A DNA stretch of 64,000 bases from Blattabacterium cuenoti. GTDB lineage: Bacteria > Bacteroidota > Bacteroidia > Flavobacteriales > Blattabacteriaceae. A model generated the notes under the pieces. It saw only the letters and a list, made by a program, of their open reading frames with translations, had not been told where the DNA came from and did no database searches. The position numbers were made by a program, and so were the translations under genes. The stretch covers positions 434,001 to 498,000 of the forward strand of contig NZ_CP059220.1 in NCBI RefSeq assembly GCF_014252435.1, in the 5' to 3' direction. Positions 46,518-55,783 of the stretch are shown piece by piece; positions within the stretch are counted from its first letter, which is position 1, and every line of letters begins with the position of its first letter.

Positions 46518-47444
46518 ATGAATTATTCGAAATATATTTTTGTTTTTACCATCAATTTATTACTATCTATATTTTTTATTTATAAAATATCTCAATTTTC
46601 ATTGAAATGGATTGATATTTATACTAAACATGGTACTTATGTAGTAGTTCCTAATTTACATCATTTTAATATATATCAAGCAATTTCATCATTAAAAAAA
46701 TTAAAATTAAAATATGATATCGAGATATCAAAAAATTATAATCCAAATTATAAAAATAATCAAGTAGTATTCTCTTCTCCAAAAGAAGGTGATCATGTAA
46801 AAGAAGGACGAAAAATTTACTTAAAAATAAATTCAATTATATCAAAATATATTATTCTTCCTGATATTATAAATAAAAACAAAAATATAGCTATCAAATT
46901 ACTTCATGCAAACAATATTTTGATTCAAAAAGTATATTACATTGCAAATTTTTCCAAAGATTTTGTAATCAAAGTATTTTATAAAGGAAAAAAAATAAAT
47001 CCAGGATATATTCTGCATCCTGATCAAAACGAAATCATTTTATTTATCGGAAAGGGTTATGATCAAAATTATTTTAAAATTGTACCTAACGTGATTGGAC
47101 TATCTTTAGATAAAGCTATGTTTATTTTAAAAAAAAAATCATTCAATATTATTCATTTTCATTATGACAATTTAAATATGAATGAAGAGGCGGATCAAAA
47201 AAAAAAATCAAAAGTATATAACCAAAAACCAATTTTTGGACAAATATACGACCAAAGAAATCCTATAGAAATTCGTTTAAAAGTAAATAATAATTTTATG
47301 AAAAAAGGTGAAAAAACATTAGATTCAACTACTTTAAATGTTTTAAAAGATAAACCCAATTGTTCATTAGATTATCAATTAGACGATACCAAAAATATGA
47401 ATGAAGAATCAATATCTATAAATGAATCAAAGTCTACTTCATAA
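46518..47444 (+). CDS. PASTA domain membrane protein
   Basis: The 308-residue product has one N-terminal membrane segment (about 7-25) and then three PASTA repeats (starting near VVVPNLHHFNIYQAI, YIILPDIINKNKNIAI and FKIVPNVIGLSLDKAM). PASTA domains bind muropeptides or cell-wall precursors. No kinase or transpeptidase domain is attached. The tail after about 270 is a low-complexity polar region. Ddl next to it and a pseudouridine synthase after it form an arrangement typical of Bacteroidetes. A wall-related role is likely but not shown. Confidence 0.85.
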   Translation: MNYSKYIFVFTINLLLSIFFIYKISQFSLKWIDIYTKHGTYVVVPNLHHFNIYQAISSLKKLKLKYDIEISKNYNPNYKNNQVVFSSPKEGDHVKEGRKIYLKINSIISKYIILPDIINKNKNIAIKLLHANNILIQKVYYIANFSKDFVIKVFYKGKKINPGYILHPDQNEIILFIGKGYDQNYFKIVPNVIGLSLDKAMFILKKKSFNIIHFHYDNLNMNEEADQKKKSKVYNQKPIFGQIYDQRNPIEIRLKVNNNFMKKGEKTLDSTTLNVLKDKPNCSLDYQLDDTKNMNEESISINESKSTS

Positions 47445-47543
47445 TAAGTAGAAAAATCCATCATAAAATGTAATTTTTACAACTTCAATTACTAAAAAAT
47501 ACTTGATAATATATTTTTTGGAAACAACATATTAAAAAATCAT

Positions 47544-48560
47544 ATGGAAAAAGATATAAAAAAAATACAAATTATTGTAAATGAACACTTAGATAAACCA
47601 ATGCGAATTGACAAATTTTTAAGTCTAAAAATTCAAAACATGACTAGAAATCAAATTCAAAAATATTCGAAAATACAAAATATTTTAGTGAACGATAATC
47701 CTGTAAAAAATAATTATAAAGTTAAATTTTTAGATTGTATAAAATTTCAATTTTATATTCATTCTTTAAAAAATACATATTTAGATTACAATAATATTTC
47801 AGAAGAAAAAATAAAGATAAAGATTGTTTATGAAGATAAATATGTTCTTGTAATTGATAAACCAGCTGGAATCGTAGTACATCCTGGAGTTGGAAATGAA
47901 AAAGGAACTTTAATTCAAGGTATTAAATATCATTGTCATTATGATTTAGGAAATATGTATAGAGGTGGAATAGTGCATCGATTAGATAAGAATACTTCTG
48001 GTCTTTTAGTTTTTGCTAAAAATAAATTTTCGCAAGAATATTTATTGCATCAATTTCAAAATAAAACAATTCAAAGAGAATATGTAGCATTAGTTTGGGG
48101 TATTTTGAAAAAAAAAAAAGGAGAGATTACTGGATTTATTGGAAGAAATTCTAAAAACAGAAAAAAAATGAGTCTATTTCGTGAAAAAAGTAACAATCAT
48201 AAAAAATATTCAATAACAAAATATCAAATATTAGAAAGATTTAAATATTTAACATTCGTTTCTTGTCAACTAAAAACAGGGAGAACTCATCAAATAAGGG
48301 TACATTTTAAATATATAGGTCATCCAGTTTTTCAAGACCCTGTTTATGGAGGTGTAAAAACATATATGATTAAAAAATTGTCCAATAAATATGTATTATT
48401 ATTCAATGATTGTATGAAAATACTAAAAAGACAAGCTTTACACGCTATATCACTTTCTTTTATTCATCCATTCAATGGAAAATGTCATTTTTTCAGTCCC
48501 ATACCTAAAGATTTTCAAAAAATATTAGAAAAATGTAGAGGGACTGAACATGTTTTATAA
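47544..48560 (+). CDS. rluD: RluA/RluD family 23S rRNA pseudouridine synthase
   Basis: This enzyme isomerises uridines in 23S rRNA. The 338-residue product has an N-terminal S4 RNA-binding domain (RIDKFLSLKIQNMTRNQIQKY, about 22-42), the catalytic GGIVHRLDKNTSGLLVFAK with the Asp near residue 146, and the GRTHQIRVHFKYIGHPVFQDPVYG block. It resembles RluD, though the exact targets of family members vary. An A12 run lies at 48108-48119. Its stop shares the palindrome TTATAA with the mgtE stop. Confidence 0.92.
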   Translation: MEKDIKKIQIIVNEHLDKPMRIDKFLSLKIQNMTRNQIQKYSKIQNILVNDNPVKNNYKVKFLDCIKFQFYIHSLKNTYLDYNNISEEKIKIKIVYEDKYVLVIDKPAGIVVHPGVGNEKGTLIQGIKYHCHYDLGNMYRGGIVHRLDKNTSGLLVFAKNKFSQEYLLHQFQNKTIQREYVALVWGILKKKKGEITGFIGRNSKNRKKMSLFREKSNNHKKYSITKYQILERFKYLTFVSCQLKTGRTHQIRVHFKYIGHPVFQDPVYGGVKTYMIKKLSNKYVLLFNDCMKILKRQALHAISLSFIHPFNGKCHFFSPIPKDFQKILEKCRGTEHVL

Positions 48561-49913
48561 TAAAGTACCACTAAGAATCATGTATGATATAGAAAAATAA
48601 ATAATTAAACCAACTACATCTACTAGTGTAGCTACAAAAGGAGCAGAAGAACTAGCAGGATCTCCTTTAAATTTTTTAATTATAAAAGGTAACATAGATC
48701 CGCTCAATGTACCCCATAAAACAATTCCAACTAAAGAAAAAAATATTGTCAATCCTATTAATAACCAATGAGATCCATAATTTACTAAATTAGTATGATG
48801 CCAAGTAATAATACGTATAAAACCAGTCATTCCTAAAATACTACCCAAACAAAATCCACAAATGATTTCTCTTTGCATAACTAACCACCAATCTTTAATT
48901 TTCACTTCTCCTAAAGCCATAGCTTGAATAATTAAACTAGAAGCTTGAGATCCACTATTTCCACCACTTGACACAACTAAAGGGATAAATATAGAAAGAA
49001 CAATAGCTTTTTCTAGAACACTTGAGAATTGTTGCATTACTGTTGTCGTAAACATTTCTCCTACAAATAACAAAATCAACCATCCTGCTCTTTTTTTTAT
49101 CAATTTAAATAAAGGAACATGAAGATAAGATTGATTGATTACTTCCATTCCTCCTATTTTTTGAAAATTTTCTCGATAATTCTCATTTAATACCCATAAA
49201 ATGTCATCTATTGTCACTATTCCTAATAAATGATTTTGATCATCTACTACGGGTAAAGAAACTCTATTATTAATAGAAAATATTTTCGTTGCTTCTTCTT
49301 CTGTATCTGTTACTTTTAATGAAACTGGATTTTGGTTATCCATTATAACGGAAACTTTGATAGTTGGATCAACCAATAAAAATTCTTTTATTTTGATGTT
49401 ATCAATTAATTTACCATCTTGATCAACGATGTAAATAATTTCTATAAAATTACTATCTTTAACTTCTTTTCGAATATGATCTAATACTTCTTGTACTTTC
49501 CAATCTTTTTCTACTGCAAGATAATAAGGTATCATTAAACGGCCTACGCTATTTTCAGGATATCCTAATGACATTAAAGTTTTTTTTTTTTCTTCTGTAT
49601 TTAAATATTGAATTAGATATTTTAAAAAGTGATTGGGAAGATTTTCTAAAAAAGAAACACGATCATCTACTGATAAATTATTTAGAAAATCCATTTTTTC
49701 ATTGGAAGACATGTTTTCTATAATTTTTGTTTTAATAGGATCATCTAAAACTTTAAATACAGAAATCGATTTACATAATGTCAATAAACTAAATATATTA
49801 TAGGATTCATTTGGATGAAGATGGATTAATTTAACTAAATTTTCAATAGTTTGCTTGTTTAATAATTTTTTAGATAAAAAATTATTTTTATGATCATTAA
49901 AAAACATTTTCAT
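48555..49913 (-). CDS. mgtE: Magnesium transporter MgtE
   Basis: MgtE is a Mg2+-gated Mg2+ channel. The 452-residue product has the N-terminal superhelical domain (about 1-130), two CBS domains (about 130-255, with LLGIVTIDDILWVLNENYREN at the end), the plug helix and five transmembrane segments. The pore motif GGNSGSQASSLIIQAMALGEV is intact. Both ends are close to neighbours: it overlaps rluD by six bases at the 3' end. Confidence 0.94.
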   Translation of the reverse strand: MKMFFNDHKNNFLSKKLLNKQTIENLVKLIHLHPNESYNIFSLLTLCKSISVFKVLDDPIKTKIIENMSSNEKMDFLNNLSVDDRVSFLENLPNHFLKYLIQYLNTEEKKKTLMSLGYPENSVGRLMIPYYLAVEKDWKVQEVLDHIRKEVKDSNFIEIIYIVDQDGKLIDNIKIKEFLLVDPTIKVSVIMDNQNPVSLKVTDTEEEATKIFSINNRVSLPVVDDQNHLLGIVTIDDILWVLNENYRENFQKIGGMEVINQSYLHVPLFKLIKKRAGWLILLFVGEMFTTTVMQQFSSVLEKAIVLSIFIPLVVSSGGNSGSQASSLIIQAMALGEVKIKDWWLVMQREIICGFCLGSILGMTGFIRIITWHHTNLVNYGSHWLLIGLTIFFSLVGIVLWGTLSGSMLPFIIKKFKGDPASSSAPFVATLVDVVGLIIYFSISYMILSGTLL

Positions 49914-50047
49914 TATTTTTTTTGATAATTAGTTTGACTAAAAATGATTTTCATTATATATTTTTCTAAAATTCTTTTCAAAGAAAATCAAAATTACATA
50001 ATAAAATCATTGTAATTTTTATCATCAAATGTTAAAAACATATAAAA

Positions 50048-52858
50048 ATGGTATACAATTTTTGTGAAATTGAAAAATACTGGAATATTTTTTGGAAAAA
50101 AAATGAAATTTTTCACGTTAAAGAATATAAAAAGAGAAAAAAAAAATACTATATATTAAATATGTTTCCCTATCCATCTGGAAGTGGATTACATGTAGGA
50201 CATTGTATTAGTTATATTGCTACAGATATTTATGCAAGATACCTTCGTATGAAAGGATTTAATGTACTCAATCCTATTGGATTTGATTCTTTTGGATTAC
50301 CCGCAGAACAATATGCAATTCAAACTGGACAACACCCAATAAAAACAACTTATCAAAATGAAAATATGTATACCTATCAAATAAATAAAATTGGAATATC
50401 TTTTGATTGGAGTCGAAAATTAAGTACAAGCGATCCATATTATTATCGATGGACTCAATGGATGTTTATCCAACTTTTTAATTCTTGGTATGATCAAAAA
50501 GATGACAAAGCTAAATCAATTCATTTATTAATAGATGAATTTAATAAGAATGGAAATAATAACATTCAAGCATATACTTCGTATCAATATAAATTTAACT
50601 ATAAAAAATGGAAACAATTTAATTTCTCTGAAAAAGAGTTCATATTACAAAAATATAGGTTAGCTTATTTATGTAAAAATATCGTTAATTGGTGTCCTGG
50701 ACTAGGTACTGTTTTAGCTAACGATGAAATAAAAAATGGAAAGAGTATCAGAGGAGGTTTTCTAGTTTATAAGAAAAAAATGGTTCAATGGCATATAAGA
50801 ATTAGTGCATACGCAGATAGATTAATAAAAGGAATGGATTTAATTAATTGTTCCAAATCTTTAAAAAAACTTCAGTTAAATTGGATAGGTAAATCGATTG
50901 GTATTTTAATATTATTAGATATCGTTTATCCTATTCATTATAATAAAGATAATAAACTTCAAGTATTTTTTTTCAGTCCAGAAAAAATATTTGGAATATA
51001 TTTTATTGTATTATCTACAGATCATCCATTAGCCAAACAAATTGGCCTTTCACATTATAAAAATGATATAGATCATTATATTAAAACAAATCGTTTTACA
51101 AATCACAATTTAAAACAAAATATTTCAGGTATTTTTACAGGTAATTATGTTTTTCATCCTATTACAAGAGAGAGAATTCCTATTTATATCAGTGATTTTT
51201 TCCCTGTTGATCATCAAACAAAATCAATGATAGGAATTCCTGGCCATGATATAAAAAGTGAAGAATTTTCAAAAAAATTTGATATAAAATTTAAAAAAGT
51301 GATTTCATGTCATGAAAAAAAAATAAATAAAAAATGTATCAATTCTAATTTTTTGAATGGATTAACTGTATATAAAGCAAAACAAAAAATAACAAAAATC
51401 TTAATAGAAGAACATAAAGGAAGCATTCAAACAAGTTATAAAATTCGTGATGCAATTTTTTCCCGACAAAGATATTGGGGAGAACCAATTCCTATTTTTT
51501 TTAAAAAAAAAATCCCTATTTCCATTCCTTTAAAAAAATTACCTATTATCCTTCCTAAAATAAATAACTTTCATCCAAAAGAAGGAAAACCTCCTTTGTC
51601 TAGATCAAAAACATGGGCATGGGATGAGAAAAATATGAAAATAGTTTCTAATAAACTGATTGATTACAAAAAGATATTTCCAATGGAAACAAATACAATG
51701 CCTTGTTGGGCTGGATCTAGCTGGTATTTTATCCGTTATATGGATACACATAACAAAAATAATTTTGTAGATAAAAAAAAAGAAGATTATTGGAAAAATG
51801 TAGATTTATATATAGGAGGATCGGAACATGGAACTGGACATTTAATATATGCAAGATTTTGGCATAAATTTTTAAAAGATAGAAAATGGATACAAACTGA
51901 AGAACCATTTAAAAAAATTATAAATCAAGGTATGATTTTAAATAAATCTGCTATGATATTAAAAGTTATTGGAAAAAACATTTTTGTTTCGTATGGATTA
52001 AAAAATAATAAAAGTATTTTTTTATATCAAGAAATATATGTAGACATTTTTTTAATAAAAAATAAAAATGAACTGAATATAAATCATTTTAAAAAAAATC
52101 ATCCCAAATTTCATAATGCAATTTTTGTATTAGAAAATGGATATTTTTTTTGTAAAAGAAAATTAGAAAAAATGTCCAAATCAAAATATAATGTCATAAC
52201 ACCTGATTATATTTCAAAACAATATGGAGCAGATGTATTACGTTTGTATATGATGTTTTTAGGTCCTATTACTCAATCAAAACCTTGGAATGATGAAAAA
52301 ATCAATGGAATAAAAAACTTTATAAATAAATTTTGGCGTTTATTTCATAAAAATGGCGTCTTTCAAATAAGTGAAGATTATCCATCTTTTCAAGAATTTC
52401 GAATTTTACATCAAACTATATATAACATAAATAAAAAAATCCAATTGTTTCATTTTAACACTTGTATTAGTTTATTTATGACTGCTGTAAATGATTTAAT
52501 AACTATAAAATGTAACAAAAGAAAAATATTAGAACCCTTAACAAAATTATTTTCCTCCTTTTCTCCTTATATATCTGAAGAACTATGGAAAAAATTAGGA
52601 AAAAAAAAATCTATTGTATATTACTCTATTCCTATTCATAACAAAAAATTTCTTATAGAGAAAAACATAACATATCCAGTTATGTTTAATGGAAAATTAA
52701 AATTTTTAGAAAAATTTCATCGTAATCTAACAATAGAAAAAATAAAAAATAAAATTTTATCTCATTCTAAAACAAAACTATTTATGAAAAAAAAATATTT
52801 TAAAAAAATAATTATAATACCTAAAAAAATAATAAATATTTTATACTCTGAAAAATAA
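50048..52858 (+). CDS. leuS: Leucyl-tRNA synthetase with a degenerate editing site
   Basis: LeuRS charges tRNA-Leu. The 936-residue product has the class I HIGH region FPYPSGSGLHVGH (about 40-52) and the KMSKSK loop near residue 709, both intact, as is ISFDWSRKLSTSDPYYYRWTQW. The CP1 editing domain (about 230-420) is present in length but its threonine-rich motif TTRxDT reads FFSPEK (308-313; bases 50969-50986), and GTGAxM in the VPxHD block reads QTKSMI (390-395), although the PGHD Asp401 is kept. Charging should work; hydrolysis of mischarged products is probably lost. Confidence 0.93.
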   Translation: MVYNFCEIEKYWNIFWKKNEIFHVKEYKKRKKKYYILNMFPYPSGSGLHVGHCISYIATDIYARYLRMKGFNVLNPIGFDSFGLPAEQYAIQTGQHPIKTTYQNENMYTYQINKIGISFDWSRKLSTSDPYYYRWTQWMFIQLFNSWYDQKDDKAKSIHLLIDEFNKNGNNNIQAYTSYQYKFNYKKWKQFNFSEKEFILQKYRLAYLCKNIVNWCPGLGTVLANDEIKNGKSIRGGFLVYKKKMVQWHIRISAYADRLIKGMDLINCSKSLKKLQLNWIGKSIGILILLDIVYPIHYNKDNKLQVFFFSPEKIFGIYFIVLSTDHPLAKQIGLSHYKNDIDHYIKTNRFTNHNLKQNISGIFTGNYVFHPITRERIPIYISDFFPVDHQTKSMIGIPGHDIKSEEFSKKFDIKFKKVISCHEKKINKKCINSNFLNGLTVYKAKQKITKILIEEHKGSIQTSYKIRDAIFSRQRYWGEPIPIFFKKKIPISIPLKKLPIILPKINNFHPKEGKPPLSRSKTWAWDEKNMKIVSNKLIDYKKIFPMETNTMPCWAGSSWYFIRYMDTHNKNNFVDKKKEDYWKNVDLYIGGSEHGTGHLIYARFWHKFLKDRKWIQTEEPFKKIINQGMILNKSAMILKVIGKNIFVSYGLKNNKSIFLYQEIYVDIFLIKNKNELNINHFKKNHPKFHNAIFVLENGYFFCKRKLEKMSKSKYNVITPDYISKQYGADVLRLYMMFLGPITQSKPWNDEKINGIKNFINKFWRLFHKNGVFQISEDYPSFQEFRILHQTIYNINKKIQLFHFNTCISLFMTAVNDLITIKCNKRKILEPLTKLFSSFSPYISEELWKKLGKKKSIVYYSIPIHNKKFLIEKNITYPVMFNGKLKFLEKFHRNLTIEKIKNKILSHSKTKLFMKKKYFKKIIIIPKKIINILYSEK

Positions 52859-53006
52859 AAAATAAAATTTTAGCACATGTTTTGTTTTAAAAAAGAATGA
52901 TTATAATTTTCATGAATTAAAAAATACAATCAAAAAATTTCATATTCTTGCATAATACAAAATAATTTTTTCACTATAAATTTATAAATATGTAAAAAAC
53001 TTTCTT

Positions 53007-54437
53007 ATGTTAAAGAAATTTCAAAATAAAACTATTATCAATGGTTTTTTTAGTTGTGTAGAAAAAAATTTCGACAAAGCTTCACAATTTATTTCTATTG
53101 AAAAAGGTCTTTTAGAACAAATTAAATCATGTAATGCGGTATACCGGATGCATTTTCCTGTAAAAATAGGGAAACAAATACAAGTAATTGAAGCTTATAG
53201 AGTACAACACTCTCATCATAAACTTCCATGTAAAGGTGGAATACGATTTAGTACTAAAGTAAACCAAGATGAAATAATGACTTTAGCTGCTTTAATGACT
53301 TATAAATGCGCTATTGTAGATGTTCCTTTTGGAGGAGCGAAAGGTGGAATTAAAATTGATCCTCAAACTATATCAGAAAAAAATATAGAAAAAATAACTC
53401 GTCGTTATACTTCGGAATTAATTAAAAAAAACTTTATCGGTCCTGGAATTGATGTTCCAGCTCCAGATTATGGAACTGGTGAAAAGGAAATGAGTTGGAT
53501 TTTTGATACTTTTTTATCTATTAGTCCTGGTGATGTAGATGCATTAGCCTGTGTAACAGGTAAACCCATTTCTCAAGGAGGTGTTCGCGGTAGAAAAGAA
53601 GCTACAGGATTGGGTGTTTTTTATGGTGTCAGAGAGTTATGTAAAATAAAAGAAGAAATGTTATCCGTTGGTTTGACTGTAGGTTTAGTTGGAAAAAAAG
53701 TTATTATTCAAGGATTAGGAAATGTAGGATATCATGCAGCTCATTTTTTTCATGAAGAAGGGGCCATCATTGTAGCTCTAGCAGAAAGAGAAGGAGCAAT
53801 TTATAATGAAAAAGGATTAAATGTTTCTGAAGTCATTCTTCACTTAAAGAATACAGGATCTATCTTAAATTTTCCAAAAGCAAAAAATATAAAAAAAACA
53901 GAACAAGCTTTAGAATTAAAATGTGATATATTAATTCCTGCAGCATTGGAAAACGTAATACATAAAAATAATGCAAATCGAATTCAAGCAAAAATAATTG
54001 GAGAAGCAGCTAATGGACCAATTACACCAGAAGCGGATGATATTTTAGAAAAAAAAGGAATCATTATTATTCCAGACATATATTTAAATGCAGGTGGAGT
54101 TACTGTCTCCTATTTTGAATGGCTTAAAAATTTAAGTCATGTTCGTTATGGTAGAATGGAAAAAAGGTTTAGTGAAAATATGAATGCAGAATTATTACAT
54201 GTAATAGAAACTATTTCCAAAAAAAAAATATCGAATGAAGAAAAAAAAATTATTTTAAGAGGGGCTAGAGAAATCGATTTAATTAGAAGTGGATTGGAAG
54301 ATACAATGATTATTGGATTTCATAAAATTCGCGAATTGCAAAAATTATCCAAAATAAAAAATATGCGTACGGCTGCATTTGTATATGCTATTCAAAAAAT
54401 AGTAGATTCATATGAAAAACTAGGAATTTTTCCATAA
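53007..54437 (+). CDS. gdhA: Glutamate dehydrogenase
   Basis: The enzyme interconverts glutamate with 2-oxoglutarate and ammonia. The 476-residue product belongs to the Glu/Leu/Phe/Val dehydrogenase family. The three active-site lysines are visible: PCKGGIR (Lys76), TYKCA (Lys100), PFGGAKGG (Lys112). The NAD(P) fold has IQGLGNVGYHAAHF, and DILIPAALENVI and GEAANGPITPEAD follow. The coenzyme preference cannot be told. In a Blattabacterium-like symbiont this would assimilate ammonia from host nitrogen waste. Confidence 0.94.
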   Translation: MLKKFQNKTIINGFFSCVEKNFDKASQFISIEKGLLEQIKSCNAVYRMHFPVKIGKQIQVIEAYRVQHSHHKLPCKGGIRFSTKVNQDEIMTLAALMTYKCAIVDVPFGGAKGGIKIDPQTISEKNIEKITRRYTSELIKKNFIGPGIDVPAPDYGTGEKEMSWIFDTFLSISPGDVDALACVTGKPISQGGVRGRKEATGLGVFYGVRELCKIKEEMLSVGLTVGLVGKKVIIQGLGNVGYHAAHFFHEEGAIIVALAEREGAIYNEKGLNVSEVILHLKNTGSILNFPKAKNIKKTEQALELKCDILIPAALENVIHKNNANRIQAKIIGEAANGPITPEADDILEKKGIIIIPDIYLNAGGVTVSYFEWLKNLSHVRYGRMEKRFSENMNAELLHVIETISKKKISNEEKKIILRGAREIDLIRSGLEDTMIIGFHKIRELQKLSKIKNMRTAAFVYAIQKIVDSYEKLGIFP

Positions 54438-54490
54438 AATTTTTATTACATATCTAATACAATATATATTTTTGAATAAATATCCTTTTC

Positions 54491-55207
54491 ATGAAGTATA
54501 AAAGATCATTATTAAAATTAAGCGGAGAAGCTCTTATGGGAAAAAATGAATTTGGACTTGATTCTCATCGTCTTCAACAATATGCTCAAGAAATTAAAAC
54601 AGTAATAGATATGGGAGGAGAAGTAGCTATTGTGATAGGAGGAGGGAATATATTCAGAGGTTTTTCTAAAATCAAAAAAAGAACAATTAATCGTGTTGAA
54701 GGTGATTACATAGGAATGTTGGCTACTGTTATGAATGGAATTGCTTTTCAAGCTTATTTAAAAAATGTAGGTGTAAGCACATCTATACAAACTGCTATTA
54801 GAATGGATCAAATAGCAGAACCTTTTGGAATACATAGTGCTATCAAAAATCTTGAAAAGGGAAAAGTAGTCATATTTGTAGCAGGATTAGGAAATCCATA
54901 TTTTACAACAGATACGGCTGCTGTATTACGCGCTCTAGAAATAAAAGCAGATGTCTTACTGAAAGGAACTAAAGTGGATGGAATCTATACTAGAGATCCA
55001 GAAAAAGACAAATATGCTAAAAAATTTAAGAACATATCATTTGATATGGTTTATCAAATGGGAATAAAAGTAATGGATCAAACTGCTTTTATTTTAGGAA
55101 ATGAAAATAATTTACCAATTATTATTTTTGATATTAATAGAAAAGAAAATTTTAAAAAATTAATATCAGGAGAAGAAATTGGAACTCTAGTAACCAAAAA
55201 TCATTGA
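54491..55207 (+). CDS. pyrH: Uridylate kinase
   Basis: PyrH phosphorylates UMP to UDP and is the hexameric bacterial type. The 238-residue product has the amino acid kinase fold: KYKRSLLKLSGEALMG (2-17), VAIVIGGGNIFRG (about 47-59), GLGNPYFTTDTAAVLRA, ALEIKADVLLKGTKVDGIY and a nucleotide-binding tail. frr follows after four bases; the pyrH-frr order is common in bacteria. Confidence 0.97.
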   Translation: MKYKRSLLKLSGEALMGKNEFGLDSHRLQQYAQEIKTVIDMGGEVAIVIGGGNIFRGFSKIKKRTINRVEGDYIGMLATVMNGIAFQAYLKNVGVSTSIQTAIRMDQIAEPFGIHSAIKNLEKGKVVIFVAGLGNPYFTTDTAAVLRALEIKADVLLKGTKVDGIYTRDPEKDKYAKKFKNISFDMVYQMGIKVMDQTAFILGNENNLPIIIFDINRKENFKKLISGEEIGTLVTKNH

Positions 55208-55211
55208 AAAT

Positions 55212-55766
55212 ATGGAAACATTAAACGAAATCCTCTTTTCTTGTAAAAAAGAAATGAACAATTCTTTTGAAAAATTTAAAGAAGAGATAAATCGCATTCG
55301 TTTAGGTGGAAAATCTATTTCAGATTATATAGGAAAAATAAAAGTAAAATGTTATGGAACATATGTTCCATTGTGGGAAATATCGAATATTACTGTTGTA
55401 GACAATATGAATATCCACATTCATCCTTGGGATCGATCTAATATACTAGATATAGAAAAATTTATGATAGAAGCAAATCTGGGATTTATGATAACTAATA
55501 AAGGTGAATATATACATATTCATATTCCTATTCTAACAGAAGAAACAAGAAAAAATATTTTGAAAAAAATAAAAATTCAAACAGAAGAGGAAAAAATATC
55601 TATAAGAATCATAAGAAAGAAGAATAACAGATTTATCAAAAAATTAAATTTTTCCGATGATGAAAAGAAAAAGGGAGAAATACAAATACAAAAAACCACA
55701 AATGAATTTATTCGAAAAATAGATGATTTTTTTCTTCATAAAAAAGAAAATATACTAAAAATATAA
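55212..55766 (+). CDS. frr: Ribosome recycling factor
   Basis: RRF splits the post-termination ribosome with EF-G. The 184-residue product has the tRNA-like two-domain layout. The conserved middle shows VPLWEISNITVVDNMNIHIHPWDRS, and domain I resumes with LTEETRKNILKKIK and ISIRIIRKKNN. It is more divergent than usual, with IHIHIPILTEE where IRxxxPxLTEE is normal, but the key TEExRK helix is kept. It is coupled to pyrH. Confidence 0.92.
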   Translation: METLNEILFSCKKEMNNSFEKFKEEINRIRLGGKSISDYIGKIKVKCYGTYVPLWEISNITVVDNMNIHIHPWDRSNILDIEKFMIEANLGFMITNKGEYIHIHIPILTEETRKNILKKIKIQTEEEKISIRIIRKKNNRFIKKLNFSDDEKKKGEIQIQKTTNEFIRKIDDFFLHKKENILKI

Positions 55767-55783
55767 TCAATATTTCATCATTG

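Noticed and set aside
50048-52858. leuS as a pseudogene
   Set aside because: Charging motifs and full length are intact; only the editing site is degenerate.
52900-53000. Possible sigma-54 promoter before gdhA (CTTGCATAA)
   Set aside because: No GG element at -24 and the match is limited to TTGCA.
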